The translations under genes were made by a program, and so were the position numbers. This document shows, one piece after another, positions 49,715 through 57,778 of a stretch of DNA of 64,000 nt. The notes beneath the pieces were generated by a model, which was not told the origin of the DNA, did not search any database, and saw only the letters and a list, made by a program, of their open reading frames with translations. The stretch lies in assembly GCF_000422765.1 (NCBI RefSeq), contig NZ_AUGR01000005.1:1-64000 (forward strand). The letters run 5' to 3'. This DNA comes from Neptunomonas japonica DSM 18939. GTDB taxonomy: Bacteria; Pseudomonadota; Gammaproteobacteria; Pseudomonadales; Balneatricaceae. Positions within the stretch are counted from its first letter, which is position 1; every line of letters starts with the position of its first letter.

Positions 49715-50696
49715 AGTGCTTTTTGTTGGTTCTCCTGGTTCGGGAAAAACCACCGCCATCAGAACCATTAGCGATGTGGAGGTAGTCGACACTGATACCA
49801 AGGTGTCTGATTCAACGATAAAGCGCAAAAGAACAACAACCGTAGGCATGGATTACGGCAAGCTTTCACTCGGTGAAGACAAGGTGCTTCATCTCTATGG
49901 AACCCCTGGACAAGAACGCTTCAAGTTCATGTGGGACCTAATGGTTAGCGATTTAGCTAACGACGCATCTGCACTCATTTTACTTGTGGATAACACACGA
50001 AACTATCCATTTCGTGATATCGATTATTACCTCAGCGAGTTTTGGGATTTCATCGTCAAACGGCATTTTATTATTGCAGTCACTCGCTCAGATTTAGCTG
50101 CCGAACCAACAGAAGCCGATTACCAAAATCGCTTAAAAGAAAAAGGGATCTTTGCGCCCATCATTTTTATTGATGCCCGTAAATCAATGGATGTAATGGA
50201 TCTCGTCGTCTCTGCACTGAACCAAGAAGATGATATAGATTGGGCTGAGATCTCGCATAGAGTTGCAGTTACCGAACTTAAAAACCGTAACCCTGACCCA
50301 AACTCACCTCAATTTGAGTGGCTTAGAAAAACCCGAGACGTTCCAAAAATCTCGATAATAGAAGCGGCCATGCAAGTACGTGGCATTAGTGGTGCTACTC
50401 ATCTAGACAACAATCAAAAACTGCTAGATACATCAAGTAATACACTAGAATGCAATGAACTGTTCTCTTCTTTAGCCAAGCTAGCTGCGGCTATTGAGAA
50501 CAAAGCGCCACAGCTAGAGCAAGTGCGCAACATTTCTTTACATGCACCGCAAAAAGATTCTATTTCAGTGTTTCTAGAGCCAGACCAAGCTTTAGGGTTA
50601 TTGACACTACCAGCGCTCACGCATAAACAAATCCGTCAGCAAGCGGAAGACCTACTGCAATGGAGCGACAATGTCGAAAATACTCAAGAAGCTTGA
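49701..50696 (+). CDS. Ras/MglA-like small GTPase with C-terminal helical/roadblock-like extension
   Basis: 331 residues. GTPase domain ~1-175: P-loop GSPGSGKT (10-17), switch I Thr in KRTTTVGMDYG, G3 region YGTPGQERF (67-74; Gly in place of the usual Asp of DxxG), and G4 region VTRSD (127-131; TRSD instead of NKxD). This is the COG2229 type related to MglA. Residues ~175-240 are a linker; ~250-325 (helix rich in LAKLAAAIENKAPQLEQ, strand VRNISLHAP, strand SISVFLEPDQ, LGLLTL) resemble the second half of a Roadblock/LC7 fold, the usual partner of such GTPases (weak, by pattern). AAGGAG before the ATG. It overlaps the next gene by 26 bases. Cytoplasmic. Confidence 0.8.
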   Translation: MKSYKVLFVGSPGSGKTTAIRTISDVEVVDTDTKVSDSTIKRKRTTTVGMDYGKLSLGEDKVLHLYGTPGQERFKFMWDLMVSDLANDASALILLVDNTRNYPFRDIDYYLSEFWDFIVKRHFIIAVTRSDLAAEPTEADYQNRLKEKGIFAPIIFIDARKSMDVMDLVVSALNQEDDIDWAEISHRVAVTELKNRNPDPNSPQFEWLRKTRDVPKISIIEAAMQVRGISGATHLDNNQKLLDTSSNTLECNELFSSLAKLAAAIENKAPQLEQVRNISLHAPQKDSISVFLEPDQALGLLTLPALTHKQIRQQAEDLLQWSDNVENTQEA

Positions 50697-51063
50697 GGGT
50701 ATGGCTGGAACAGATTCCAGCGCGATCATGAGCAACAAACGTCCGATTGCTTCAACTTTCGACAAAGATGAAGCTGTCATACTAAAACTCGCTCAACAAG
50801 CATTTACTCATATATTCAAGCAAGCCGACAAAGCAGATGCATTAAAGCCAGCCGGCAGTGAAAATATACAAGCATATGATGAAGCTCACTTACAGCTAGG
50901 ACAGCGCCGATTATTATGCTTTCGCATTGAGGAGAATACATTTTATATTTGTATACTCCCGCAAAACAGTGACATCCACAAAGCCCAAAAAATCATTCGT
51001 GGAGCTTTACCAGTCCTCAAAAAAATTGCAGACACTTCATCCGTACAAACAGCTCAGGATTAA
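50671..51063 (+). CDS. Small partner protein of the GTPase, 130 aa
   Basis: Not recognised. It starts inside the GTPase gene (26-base overlap), so the two are translationally coupled. After a polar N-terminus (~1-30), a helix (KDEAVILKLAQQAFTHIF), two probable strands (RRLLCFRIEENTFYICILP) and a C-terminal helix (AQKIIRGALPVLKKIA) give an alpha/beta pattern that could be a degenerate Roadblock/LC7 or profilin-like fold. If so, it might be the GAP or adapter for the GTPase, in the manner of MglB for MglA (inference). No membrane segment. Confidence 0.65.
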   Translation: MSKILKKLEGMAGTDSSAIMSNKRPIASTFDKDEAVILKLAQQAFTHIFKQADKADALKPAGSENIQAYDEAHLQLGQRRLLCFRIEENTFYICILPQNSDIHKAQKIIRGALPVLKKIADTSSVQTAQD

Positions 51064-51072
51064 ACAAGTATC

Positions 51073-51600
51073 GTGCCTACACCTGTCATCAGCTTTAATT
51101 CAATTGCCCCACCCGATGCTCAATTACTAATCTTAGGCTCAATACCCGGTGTTAAGTCACTTCAGGAGCAACAATACTACGCACACCCACGTAATAGCTT
51201 CTGGAAAATAATGAGTGAGTTATGGACACTCCCACACGAGCTGAGTTACCAATCACGCCTTTCAAAGATTCAAGCGCAAGGTATCGCGCTTTGGGATGTT
51301 GCTCAGCAATGCATTAGGCCTGGCAGTCTTGATAGCAAAATTGATCAAAAGAGCGTTATACCTAATGCAATACCCGCGCTTTTAACAGCTCATCCACAGA
51401 TTCATACTATTTGTTTTAATGGTCAGGCTGCGGCCAAATTATTCAAGCAGCACTTCCCTGATTTGCTCGCAGTGCCTCATATAACCTACATTACTCTCCC
51501 CTCAACCAGCCCCGCTCACGCATCAATGATATTTGCAGACAAGCTCAAAGCATGGCATATAGTGAAGGAGAGTATTGAAAGCAAAGGGAATATCGTATGA
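51073..51600 (+). CDS. Hypoxanthine/uracil-DNA glycosylase of the UDG superfamily
   Basis: 175 residues from a GTG start. It begins with the UDG-fold motif LLILGSIPGVKSLQEQQYYAHPRNSFWKIM (over ~20-50) and LWDVAQQCIRPGSLDSKI, which is the pattern of family 6 hypoxanthine-DNA glycosylases; the second active-site motif is TLPSTSPAHA. It removes deaminated adenine (hypoxanthine) from DNA. Nine bases after the partner gene and overlapping msrA by 4 bases, so part of the same operon. Confidence 0.85.
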   Translation: MPTPVISFNSIAPPDAQLLILGSIPGVKSLQEQQYYAHPRNSFWKIMSELWTLPHELSYQSRLSKIQAQGIALWDVAQQCIRPGSLDSKIDQKSVIPNAIPALLTAHPQIHTICFNGQAAAKLFKQHFPDLLAVPHITYITLPSTSPAHASMIFADKLKAWHIVKESIESKGNIV

Positions 51601-52055
51601 ATCAGTTAGCTACTTTTGCTGCAGGGTGTTTTTGGACGGCTGAGGAAAAATTCTCCTCACTAGATGGTATACAAGAGACCAGTGTCGGCTATATGGGAGG
51701 CACAGTAAGAGAACCTACCTATCAAGACGTATGTAATCATACAACGGGGCATGCAGAAGTTGTTCAAATTACTTATGACCCAGAAAAAATAAGTTACGAG
51801 CAACTACTCAGTACATTTTGGGAAATACACAACCCAATATCAAACAATCAATTAGAGCAAGACAAAAGCCCACAACACCGCTCTATTATCTTTTTTCACA
51901 GTGATAATCAGAAGATTGAAGCAGAGCAAAGCAAACGCCTAGTGGAAGAAAGCAGAGCATCATCTATCATTAGCAAAATAATGCCAGTAACTACGTTTTG
52001 GAATGCAGAAGAAGAACACCAGCAATACTTAGCCAAACACAGTATTAGAAGCTAG
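51597..52055 (+). CDS. Peptide-methionine (S)-S-oxide reductase MsrA (copy 2)
   Basis: 152 residues. Catalytic Cys11 lies in AAGCFWTAEE, then TSVGYMGGTVREPTYQDVCNHTTGHAEVVQITYDP and HRSIIFFH. GCFWT instead of GCFWG and a shorter length separate it from the first MsrA (10886-11389). Its ATG overlaps the glycosylase stop (ATGA). It ends the GTPase-partner-glycosylase-msrA run. Function by family: protein Met-S-sulfoxide repair. Confidence 0.9.
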   Translation: MNQLATFAAGCFWTAEEKFSSLDGIQETSVGYMGGTVREPTYQDVCNHTTGHAEVVQITYDPEKISYEQLLSTFWEIHNPISNNQLEQDKSPQHRSIIFFHSDNQKIEAEQSKRLVEESRASSIISKIMPVTTFWNAEEEHQQYLAKHSIRS

Positions 52056-52086
52056 CAACCTCAATACAATTACCTTTTTATACAGT

Positions 52087-52467
52087 TCAAAGATAATTAG
52101 AAACTTCGATGAGATTCATGTCAGGGTCGCGAAAATACAACGACATAATTGAGCCCAGCGCTCCCGTGCGCCTAACCGGACCTTCCAGTAATTCAACATT
52201 ACATTTTTGCAAATGAATAACCGCTTCTTGCAAGGGAGCTTCAATAATAAAGCACAGATCAGCACTGCCCACCTGAACCAAGCCAGCTTTAGGTTCAAAC
52301 TCATGCCCAGATTCATGTAAATTTATTTTCTGATCACCAAAAGAAAGCGCAATACGTCCTGTAGAAAAGAGCTCTTTTTTCATACCTAAGACACGTTGAT
52401 AAAAATCTACACTAACGTCGATATTTTGGACCGTTAATACTAAGTGATCCAACCTATTAACTTTCAT
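52087..52467 (-). CDS. VOC-family (glyoxalase-like) protein
   Basis: 126 residues, one vicinal-oxygen-chelate domain: NRLDHLVLTVQNIDVSVDFYQRVLGM at the start, FGDQKINLHESG in the middle, YFRDPDMNLIEVSNY at the end with the metal-binding Glu. The 'virulence protein'-like VOC subfamily; substrate unknown. GGGGG ribosome site before the ATG. 18 bases after the regulator gene on the same strand, so probably co-transcribed with it. Confidence 0.85.
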   Translation of the reverse strand: MKVNRLDHLVLTVQNIDVSVDFYQRVLGMKKELFSTGRIALSFGDQKINLHESGHEFEPKAGLVQVGSADLCFIIEAPLQEAVIHLQKCNVELLEGPVRRTGALGSIMSLYFRDPDMNLIEVSNYL

Positions 52468-52485
52468 AAAGATCCCCCTCGAATG

Positions 52486-53517
52486 TTACCCCATCAACGA
52501 AGAGCGCCCCAAAGAGCTCGAATCAGGGCTGTCTGGTTCTCTTTTCCGTTCCTCTCGCGGTGTTACACCATAGTGATTACGATAGGCCGTACTAAAGTAA
52601 GATGCACTGGAAAACCCACAAGCCAAGCCAATTTGCAGAATAGTTTTGTCGCTTTGGCGTAACAACTGCCGCGCATGCTCAAGCCGCAAATCTAAATAGT
52701 ATTTTGAAGGAACGGTTTGCAAATGTTTTTTAAAAAGCCTTTCAAGGTGTCGCCGTGAAACCCCCACGTGATGAGCTAAGTCATCCGTCGACAGTGGCTC
52801 TTCAATGTTCATTTCCATTAATGTAACCGCTTCTATCAACTTCGGCTGACTAGCACCAATACGCGCTTTTAGCGGAATCCGCTGCTGTTCCTCTGACGTT
52901 CGCATTCGCTCATAAACAAACTGTTCAGATATCGACGCCGCGAGCTCCATTCCATGCTCTTTAGCGATAAGAAACAACATCATATCCATGGCGGCAGTAC
53001 CACCGCTGCAGGTATAGCGTGTACCGTCGATCTCAAAAAGATTGTTCGTAACCAGCGTATTAGGAAATTCATCTTTAAGGCTAGCGATATCCCACCAATG
53101 AATCGTGGCACGGTAATTATTTAATAACCCAGCACAGGCAAGCAAGTATGAGCCCGTACCAACACCGCCTAATGCCATACTAGTGCGGCTTTGACGACGC
53201 AACCAACCAATAACAGCCTCATTTCCTGTTCGCGCGATAGGGCTCGCCCCGCAAACAAAGACAGCGTCCAGCGAAGGAATATCATTGAGACTACAATCAA
53301 CTAAAAGCTCAACGCCTAAACTGCTAGCAACCGCTTCCCCATCATGGCTAACCAACACAGTTTCATAATGCTCCCCACCACCAACCCAGTTTGCCATCCG
53401 CAATGGTTCTATTGCTGATGAGAAAGCAATCAGTGAAAAATTAGGCAGCAATAAAAAGCCAAACCTTTTAGGCCCAGTAGTTTTTTTATCTTGCGTACCT
53501 TGATTCCATATTGCCAA
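52486..53517 (-). CDS. GlxA/AraC-type regulator, probably ArgR-like for arginine catabolism
   Basis: 343 residues: an N-terminal DJ-1/PfpI-like (GATase1-like) ligand domain (~18-195; RFGFLLLPNFSLIAFSSAIEPLRMANW) and a C-terminal AraC DNA-binding domain with two helix-turn-helix motifs (~235-325; STDDLAHHVGVSRRHLERLFKKHL and ILQIGLACGFSSASYFSTAYR). This architecture is shared by GbdR, CdhR and the Pseudomonas ArgR. It is divergent from astC, and the shared gap carries a tandem repeat matching the ArgR-site pattern, so an arginine-responsive activator of the AST genes is the best guess. Choline- or carnitine-type regulators are the alternative. Confidence 0.8.
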   Translation of the reverse strand: MAIWNQGTQDKKTTGPKRFGFLLLPNFSLIAFSSAIEPLRMANWVGGGEHYETVLVSHDGEAVASSLGVELLVDCSLNDIPSLDAVFVCGASPIARTGNEAVIGWLRRQSRTSMALGGVGTGSYLLACAGLLNNYRATIHWWDIASLKDEFPNTLVTNNLFEIDGTRYTCSGGTAAMDMMLFLIAKEHGMELAASISEQFVYERMRTSEEQQRIPLKARIGASQPKLIEAVTLMEMNIEEPLSTDDLAHHVGVSRRHLERLFKKHLQTVPSKYYLDLRLEHARQLLRQSDKTILQIGLACGFSSASYFSTAYRNHYGVTPREERKREPDSPDSSSLGRSSLMG

Positions 53518-53608
53518 AGGGTCTGCCTCTACATATGCTTATTAGTCATGAAGTCCGAAACTCACAATAATGATCTTTACTGCCTAATTCCTTATCCTTT
53601 TAGCTAAA

Positions 53609-53645
53609 TGTCAGCTTAGCGCAACTTCATGTCGCACTACAGAAA
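53609..53645 (+). promoter_or_regulatory. Tandem ArgR-type direct repeat upstream of astC
   Basis: Two half-sites in direct repeat, 21 bases apart: TGTCAG-N8-AA at 53609-53624 and TGTCGC-N8-AA at 53630-53645, separated by N5. As I recall it, the Pseudomonas aeruginosa ArgR site is two tandem copies of TGTCGC-N8-AA-N5. The match is one mismatch in the first half and none in the second. It lies ~140 bases before the astC ATG and ~90 bases from the divergent regulator. Confidence 0.65.
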
Positions 53646-53787
53646 TTAAAGGTCTGTTTTCAAAAACGTTTTTTCCTGATACTGAATATAGACAACACAA
53701 CAGGTTTTTATTAGCTAACAATAATCCTGACTTTATGGCTGAACGGACGCCTAAATAAGATCCGTATTAATAAGAGGAAGAACACCC

Positions 53788-55017
53788 ATGTCACAACAAC
53801 CCGTTAATCGCGCACTTTTTGATGAAGTAATGGTTCCAAACTACAACCCTCAGCAGATGGTACCGGTACGCGGCCGCGGTTCACGAGTATGGGATCAAGA
53901 AGATAATGAGTATATCGACTTTGCTGGCGGTATCGCCGTTAATGCTCTTGGGCATGCGCACCCTGAACTAGTCTCTACTCTAAAAGAGCAGGCAGATTCA
54001 CTTTGGCACCTTAGTAACACCTTTACCAATGAGCCGGCTTTACGTTTGGCACAAAAACTGACTGATGCAACATTTGCCGACAAAGTATTTTTCTGCAACT
54101 CAGGTGCTGAAGCAAACGAAGCTGCGTTTAAACTTGCTCGTAAATATTCATACGACAACTTCGGTCCAGAGAAGCACGAGATCATCGCTTTTTATCAAGG
54201 CTTTCACGGGCGCACGCTGTTTACTGTTTCCGTTGGTGGGCAAGCAAAATATCGTGAAGGCTTTGAACCTGCACCAGGCGGGATAACACATGTAGCATTT
54301 AACGATTTAGAAGCATTAAAAGCTGCTATTTCTGATAAGACCTGCGCAGTAGTGATGGAGCCAATCCAAGGTGAAGGTGGAGTAATTCCTGCTGATCCTG
54401 AGTTCATTAAAGGCGTACGTGAACTTTGTAACCAGCACAATGCATTACTTGTTCTTGATGAAATACAAACCGGTGTAGGACGTACAGGCCAGTTATTCGC
54501 CTATATGGGAATGGGTGTAGAGCCTGATATCTTAACCAGTGCAAAAGCATTGGGCGGTGGTTTCCCTATTGGTGCAATGCTCACCACTGATAAAGTAGCG
54601 CCTAGTTTTGGCTTTGGCACTCACGGTAGCACCTATGGAGGTAATCCATTGGCATGTGCTGTTGCTGACAAGGCGCTAGAACTCATCAACCAGCCTGAAC
54701 TCTTGAGCAATGTGGCACATAAACGTGCTGTATTTATCGAAGAGTTAGAAAAAGTAAATGCGAAACACGAAATTTTCAAAGAAATTCGAGGCGACGGTTT
54801 ATTGATAGGTGTTGAGCTTATCGACAGCATGCATGGTAAAGCGGCAGCATTTCTAGCAAAAGCACGCGAAGAAGGATTAATGATCTTAATGGCTGGCCCA
54901 AATGTGTTGCGTATGACACCTTCATTGATTATCCCTGATGAAGATATCCGTGACGGAATGAAGCTATTAGACAGCGCTATTGCAAAAGTTGTTACGGCTG
55001 AAAAAGCGTCGGCTTAA
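53788..55017 (+). CDS. astC: Succinylornithine/acetylornithine aminotransferase
   Basis: 409 residues, fold-type I PLP aminotransferase. PLP lysine is Lys253 ([10 protein letters not shown]); [16 protein letters not shown] and [12 protein letters not shown] are the cofactor-binding stretches. AstC/AruC converts N2-succinylornithine to succinylglutamate semialdehyde, and often doubles as ArgD in arginine synthesis. AAGAGGAAG ribosome site. Followed by its own terminator, so it is separated from the rest of the AST genes by four unrelated genes. Confidence 0.92.
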   Translation: MSQQPVNRALFDEVMVPNYNPQQMVPVRGRGSRVWDQEDNEYIDFAGGIAVNALGHAHPELVSTLKEQADSLWHLSNTFTNEPALRLAQKLTDATFADKVFFCNSGAEANEAAFKLARKYSYDNFGPEKHEIIAFYQGFHGRTLFTVSVGGQAKYREGFEPAPGGITHVAFNDLEALKAAISDKTCAVVMEPIQGEGGVIPADPEFIKGVRELCNQHNALLVLDEIQTGVGRTGQLFAYMGMGVEPDILTSAKALGGGFPIGAMLTTDKVAPSFGFGTHGSTYGGNPLACAVADKALELINQPELLSNVAHKRAVFIEELEKVNAKHEIFKEIRGDGLLIGVELIDSMHGKAAAFLAKAREEGLMILMAGPNVLRMTPSLIIPDEDIRDGMKLLDSAIAKVVTAEKASA

Positions 55018-55070
55018 CGCTTAACTTTAAGATTGTGAGTTACCTAATAACACTCCGATCTATCCAAGCA

Positions 55071-55098
55071 AGCTCATACTCTGTATGGGCTTTTTTTT
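55071..55098 (+). terminator. Terminator of astC
   Basis: AGCTCATAC / GTATGGGCT stem (one G-T pair) with a 3-base loop followed by eight T residues. Confidence 0.9.
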
Positions 55099-55298
55099 GT
55101 TTTGCTAATAGCAAAAAATATTCTGTAAGATTTAACCGGGTTAAACAAACTGCTTTTTTACACACCTGCTATAGGGGGAGGTATAGATAAGAATTAAAAC
55201 AGAAGGGATATTTTCGAAAAGTAATTATAAAACAAAGGTACGGGCCGCACGCCTTTGGGAATAAAGCTTCCTTCAACGCGTAACGAGCCCATCATATA

Positions 55299-55475
55299 TT
55301 ACTTGTCTGCAGGTTTTCCTAAAACAATCTGACGAGGTCCGGCAAGATTCTGCTGCCCGGTAACACCGCTAGCGATTTGCTGAATCTGACCACCAGCCCG
55401 AAGGAAAGCAGCTGTTTGTTCTTCAATAGAGTCATGTGTTTCTGTTGCTGCTTTTTTCTTAGGCTTGGCTGCCAT
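55299..55475 (-). CDS. Small basic protein with FLRAGGQIQQI motif, 58 aa
   Basis: 58 residues from the ATG at 55475 (the longer frame from 55553 adds 26 residues of unlikely sequence). CAGGAC lies before the ATG. A Lys/Ala-rich start (MAAKPKKKAATE), then EEQTAAFLRAGGQIQQIASGV, then GPRQIVLGKPADK. The FLxxGGxIQxI pattern recalls the C-terminal part of SutA, a small RNA-polymerase-binding protein of Pseudomonas (from memory, weak). No membrane segment. Faces the astC terminator region; the ~200 bases before its ATG are divergent from csp. Confidence 0.6.
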   Translation of the reverse strand: MAAKPKKKAATETHDSIEEQTAAFLRAGGQIQQIASGVTGQQNLAGPRQIVLGKPADK

Positions 55476-55796
55476 AGTAGAGAGTCCTGTTGAAATTATA
55501 TGTATAGCGAGTATATCAGTTTTACACGCAATAAGCTTTGGCCAAACTACCACAGAAGAACATAGTAGCTTTTTGTGGTGTGATTTACCCTCAATTTAAT
55601 TGCTTGTAAGTTGCTTGTATCTATAACACTAGTTGTGTATTGTGAAACTGATGTAGTTGATTTAGTAGCTCTTAAAATTTTTCCTCATAGGGATTTTTTA
55701 GCAGCAACTCCTAATTAATTACATGCAAGAACAACCGGCTTTGAAGACAAGATGTTTTCCCGGTTTTTAACTTACTTTTTATGAGAAATATTGAAT

Positions 55797-56006
55797 ATGT
55801 CCGACAAGCAGACGGGAACAGTTAAGTGGTTCAACGATGAGAAAGGTTTTGGTTTCATTGAGCGTGAAAATGGCAAAGATCTTTTTGCTCACTTCCGTTC
55901 GATCATCGGAGAAGGCCGCAAAACTCTTCACGAAGGACAGACTGTTCGTTTCGTAGAAGTACAGGGCGAAAAAGGCCCACAAGCTGACCAGATCGAAGCT
56001 GTATAA
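55797..56006 (+). CDS. Cold-shock domain protein
   Basis: 69 residues from the ATG at 55797 (a TTG two codons earlier is an alternative). RNP1-like [12 protein letters not shown] and RNP2-like DLFAHF motifs; single-stranded nucleic-acid binding. Usual length for CspA-type proteins. The region upstream (~55560-55790) is AT-rich with no gene and could form a structured 5' leader like those of csp genes. Whether cold-induced or constitutive cannot be told. Confidence 0.93.
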   Translation: MSDKQTGTVKWFNDEKGFGFIERENGKDLFAHFRSIIGEGRKTLHEGQTVRFVEVQGEKGPQADQIEAV

Positions 56007-56110
56007 AGAACTTCTTCGGCATTGCTCAATAACTTTGGTTATATAACAGTGCTGAGGCTATATTGAGAGCAGATAATTAACCTTACTGCTTTCAATTTGC
56101 TGATCTGAGT

Positions 56111-56162
56111 AAAGCCCGAAAAGCCTGCATTTATGTAGGCTTTCGTCGTTCTGGGCTTTTAC
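56111..56162 (+). terminator. Nested hairpin terminator after csp
   Basis: Outer stem AAAGCCC / GGGCTTT enclosing an inner stem AAGCCTGCAT / ATGTAGGCTT; the right outer arm ends in TTTT. Two-step structure, good terminator candidate. Confidence 0.75.
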
Positions 56163-56189
56163 TGTATGAATTCACTCCTACTACCAACA

Positions 56190-56756
56190 TCAGGCACGCG
56201 AAACAAACTTACCCGTTTCCGTATTAACCTTTATTTGCTCACCCTCTTTTATATATTCTGGCACCTGCAACTCATATCCGTTGACGCACTTTGCAGGCTT
56301 GGTTCTCCCCGTAGCGCTGGCAGCTTGTGTTCCGGGCATGCACTGCGCAACTAACAATTCCACCATTATTGGTATTTCAATTGCGATCAACTGCTCATCT
56401 ACCAACATGGCATTAATGCCGACCAAACCATCGCTAAGAAAAGGCAACTGCTCACTAATAGTCTCTTTATCTACGCTATATTGGCTATAGTCTTCCTGAT
56501 CCATAAAGGTATAAATGTTATCTTCTCGATAGAGCAAAGATACCTGACACCTCTCAAGAGCCACAGAAGTAACGACATCATCTCCGGTGAAAGTTTCTTC
56601 ACGCTTACCGCCCTGAGGCAACTGATTAAAGCGCACTTTATACAGTGTCTGAGCGCCTCTTGATGATGGACTACGCACATCAATATGTAGAACTCGATAT
56701 AGCGTTCCACTGATATCTACAACATGACCTTTTCTAAGTTCTGAAGCTCTTGGCAT
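56190..56756 (-). CDS. efpL: Elongation factor P-like protein EfpL (YeiP)
   Basis: About 188 residues from the ATG at 56756; the frame continues 26 residues upstream but family proteins begin with MPRA as here. KOW-like domain I with the loop SPSSRGAQTLYK, whose Arg at the tip is the YeiP-type replacement of the modified lysine of EF-P; GDDVV, then OB domains II and III (VELLVAQCMPG, GYELQVPEYIKEGEQIKV). Relieves ribosome stalling at proline-rich motifs without lysyl modification. Monocistronic. Confidence 0.9.
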   Translation of the reverse strand: MPRASELRKGHVVDISGTLYRVLHIDVRSPSSRGAQTLYKVRFNQLPQGGKREETFTGDDVVTSVALERCQVSLLYREDNIYTFMDQEDYSQYSVDKETISEQLPFLSDGLVGINAMLVDEQLIAIEIPIMVELLVAQCMPGTQAASATGRTKPAKCVNGYELQVPEYIKEGEQIKVNTETGKFVSRA

Positions 56757-56865
56757 GATTTTAACCAGCTCATAAAAAGGCATTATTGTAGGGGAACATA
56801 AGCACACTTCACAGACCGAATAGTCAGTAATCACTTATACAGAAGCCAGAAAAACTATCTTTATG

Positions 56866-56871
56866 TATAAT
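56866..56871 (+). promoter_or_regulatory. Candidate -10 box of the GST gene
   Basis: TATAAT, 34 bases before the putative ATC start; no good -35 box is evident at the usual distance. Confidence 0.4.
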
Positions 56872-56904
56872 ATTTCCTGATAGAAAATCGACAGGAGACA
56901 GCTT

Positions 56905-57540
56905 ATCTATACACTATATTGGGATCGCGGAGGCGCTAATATGGCGACTCATGCTCTTTTGGAAGAGCTTGGTGTTGACTATCAGCTTGTAGAGATTGAC
57001 CTCACCCGCCAGATGCAAAAAACGCCTGAATACCTAGCCATTAATCCAAATGGAAAGGTACCTACCCTATTGCATAATGACAATATCGTTTATGAATCAG
57101 CTGCCATTCTTATATACCTACTAGACCAACACCCTGAGTCAGGCCTAGCTCCTGTTACAACGTCACCTCAGCGGGGCCGTTATTATCAATCACTATTATG
57201 GATGTCGAACACACTACAAGAGGCAGCCAACCGCTGGGCACATCCCGAGCAATACTGTGATGACCAAGCAGGCCAAGACTCCCTAAAAACAAAAGCATCT
57301 CAAGAGCTTGAGCGTTGCTGGCACGTTATAGAAAATGACTTAGACAAAGCTGGCCCCTGGATGCTCGGAGACACCTTAAACGGTGCGGACTTTCATTTAT
57401 TCATGATTGCCTACTGGAGCCGACGTTACGAAAGCCGAGCACAAGACTTCCCAAAGCTCGAGCAACTGCTGAAAAACCTTCTTAAACGCAACTCTATTCA
57501 AGCAATGCTAAAACAAGAAGGCCTCTCGTTTAATCTTTGA
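56905..57540 (+). CDS. Glutathione S-transferase family protein, probable ATC start
   Basis: About 211 residues if read from an ATC at 56905. In frame before the first ATG (56941) lies IYTLYWDRGGAN, the beta-1 strand and active-site loop of the family (homologues open with MYTLYY), and AGGAG sits 7 bases before this ATC. Starting at the ATG would delete beta-1 and the glutathione-activating loop, although GGAGG precedes that ATG too. The rest is a normal thioredoxin-like domain (NPNGKVPTLLHNDNIVYESAAILIYL, ~45-75) and helical C-terminal domain (~90-205). Either start codon drift to ATC or a truncated variant. Cytoplasmic; substrate unknown. Confidence 0.8.
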   Translation: MYTLYWDRGGANMATHALLEELGVDYQLVEIDLTRQMQKTPEYLAINPNGKVPTLLHNDNIVYESAAILIYLLDQHPESGLAPVTTSPQRGRYYQSLLWMSNTLQEAANRWAHPEQYCDDQAGQDSLKTKASQELERCWHVIENDLDKAGPWMLGDTLNGADFHLFMIAYWSRRYESRAQDFPKLEQLLKNLLKRNSIQAMLKQEGLSFNL

Positions 57541-57778
57541 TAAATAATGAAAACACTGTAAACACCAAACGCGGTTGTTGCTAATCAGCCGCGCTATCAT
57601 GTTTTAGCTGCTTATTCTAACGTGAGTTTTATAGCAGCAACCACTTCCCCTTTCTTGCCATACAACTTTGCTAACAGAGTAAATACTCCTTAAAAAATCT
57701 GAAAATCAGGTCGCATACTCAACAGATTCTTTTAAAGTTTTCACCAATAATGGTCAAATCAGATAAAAGGACTCACAC

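Noticed and set aside
57541-57778. Possible ArgR site (GGTCGC at 57709) before the M20-AST operon
   Set aside because: No second half-site 21 bases away and no AA at the expected position.
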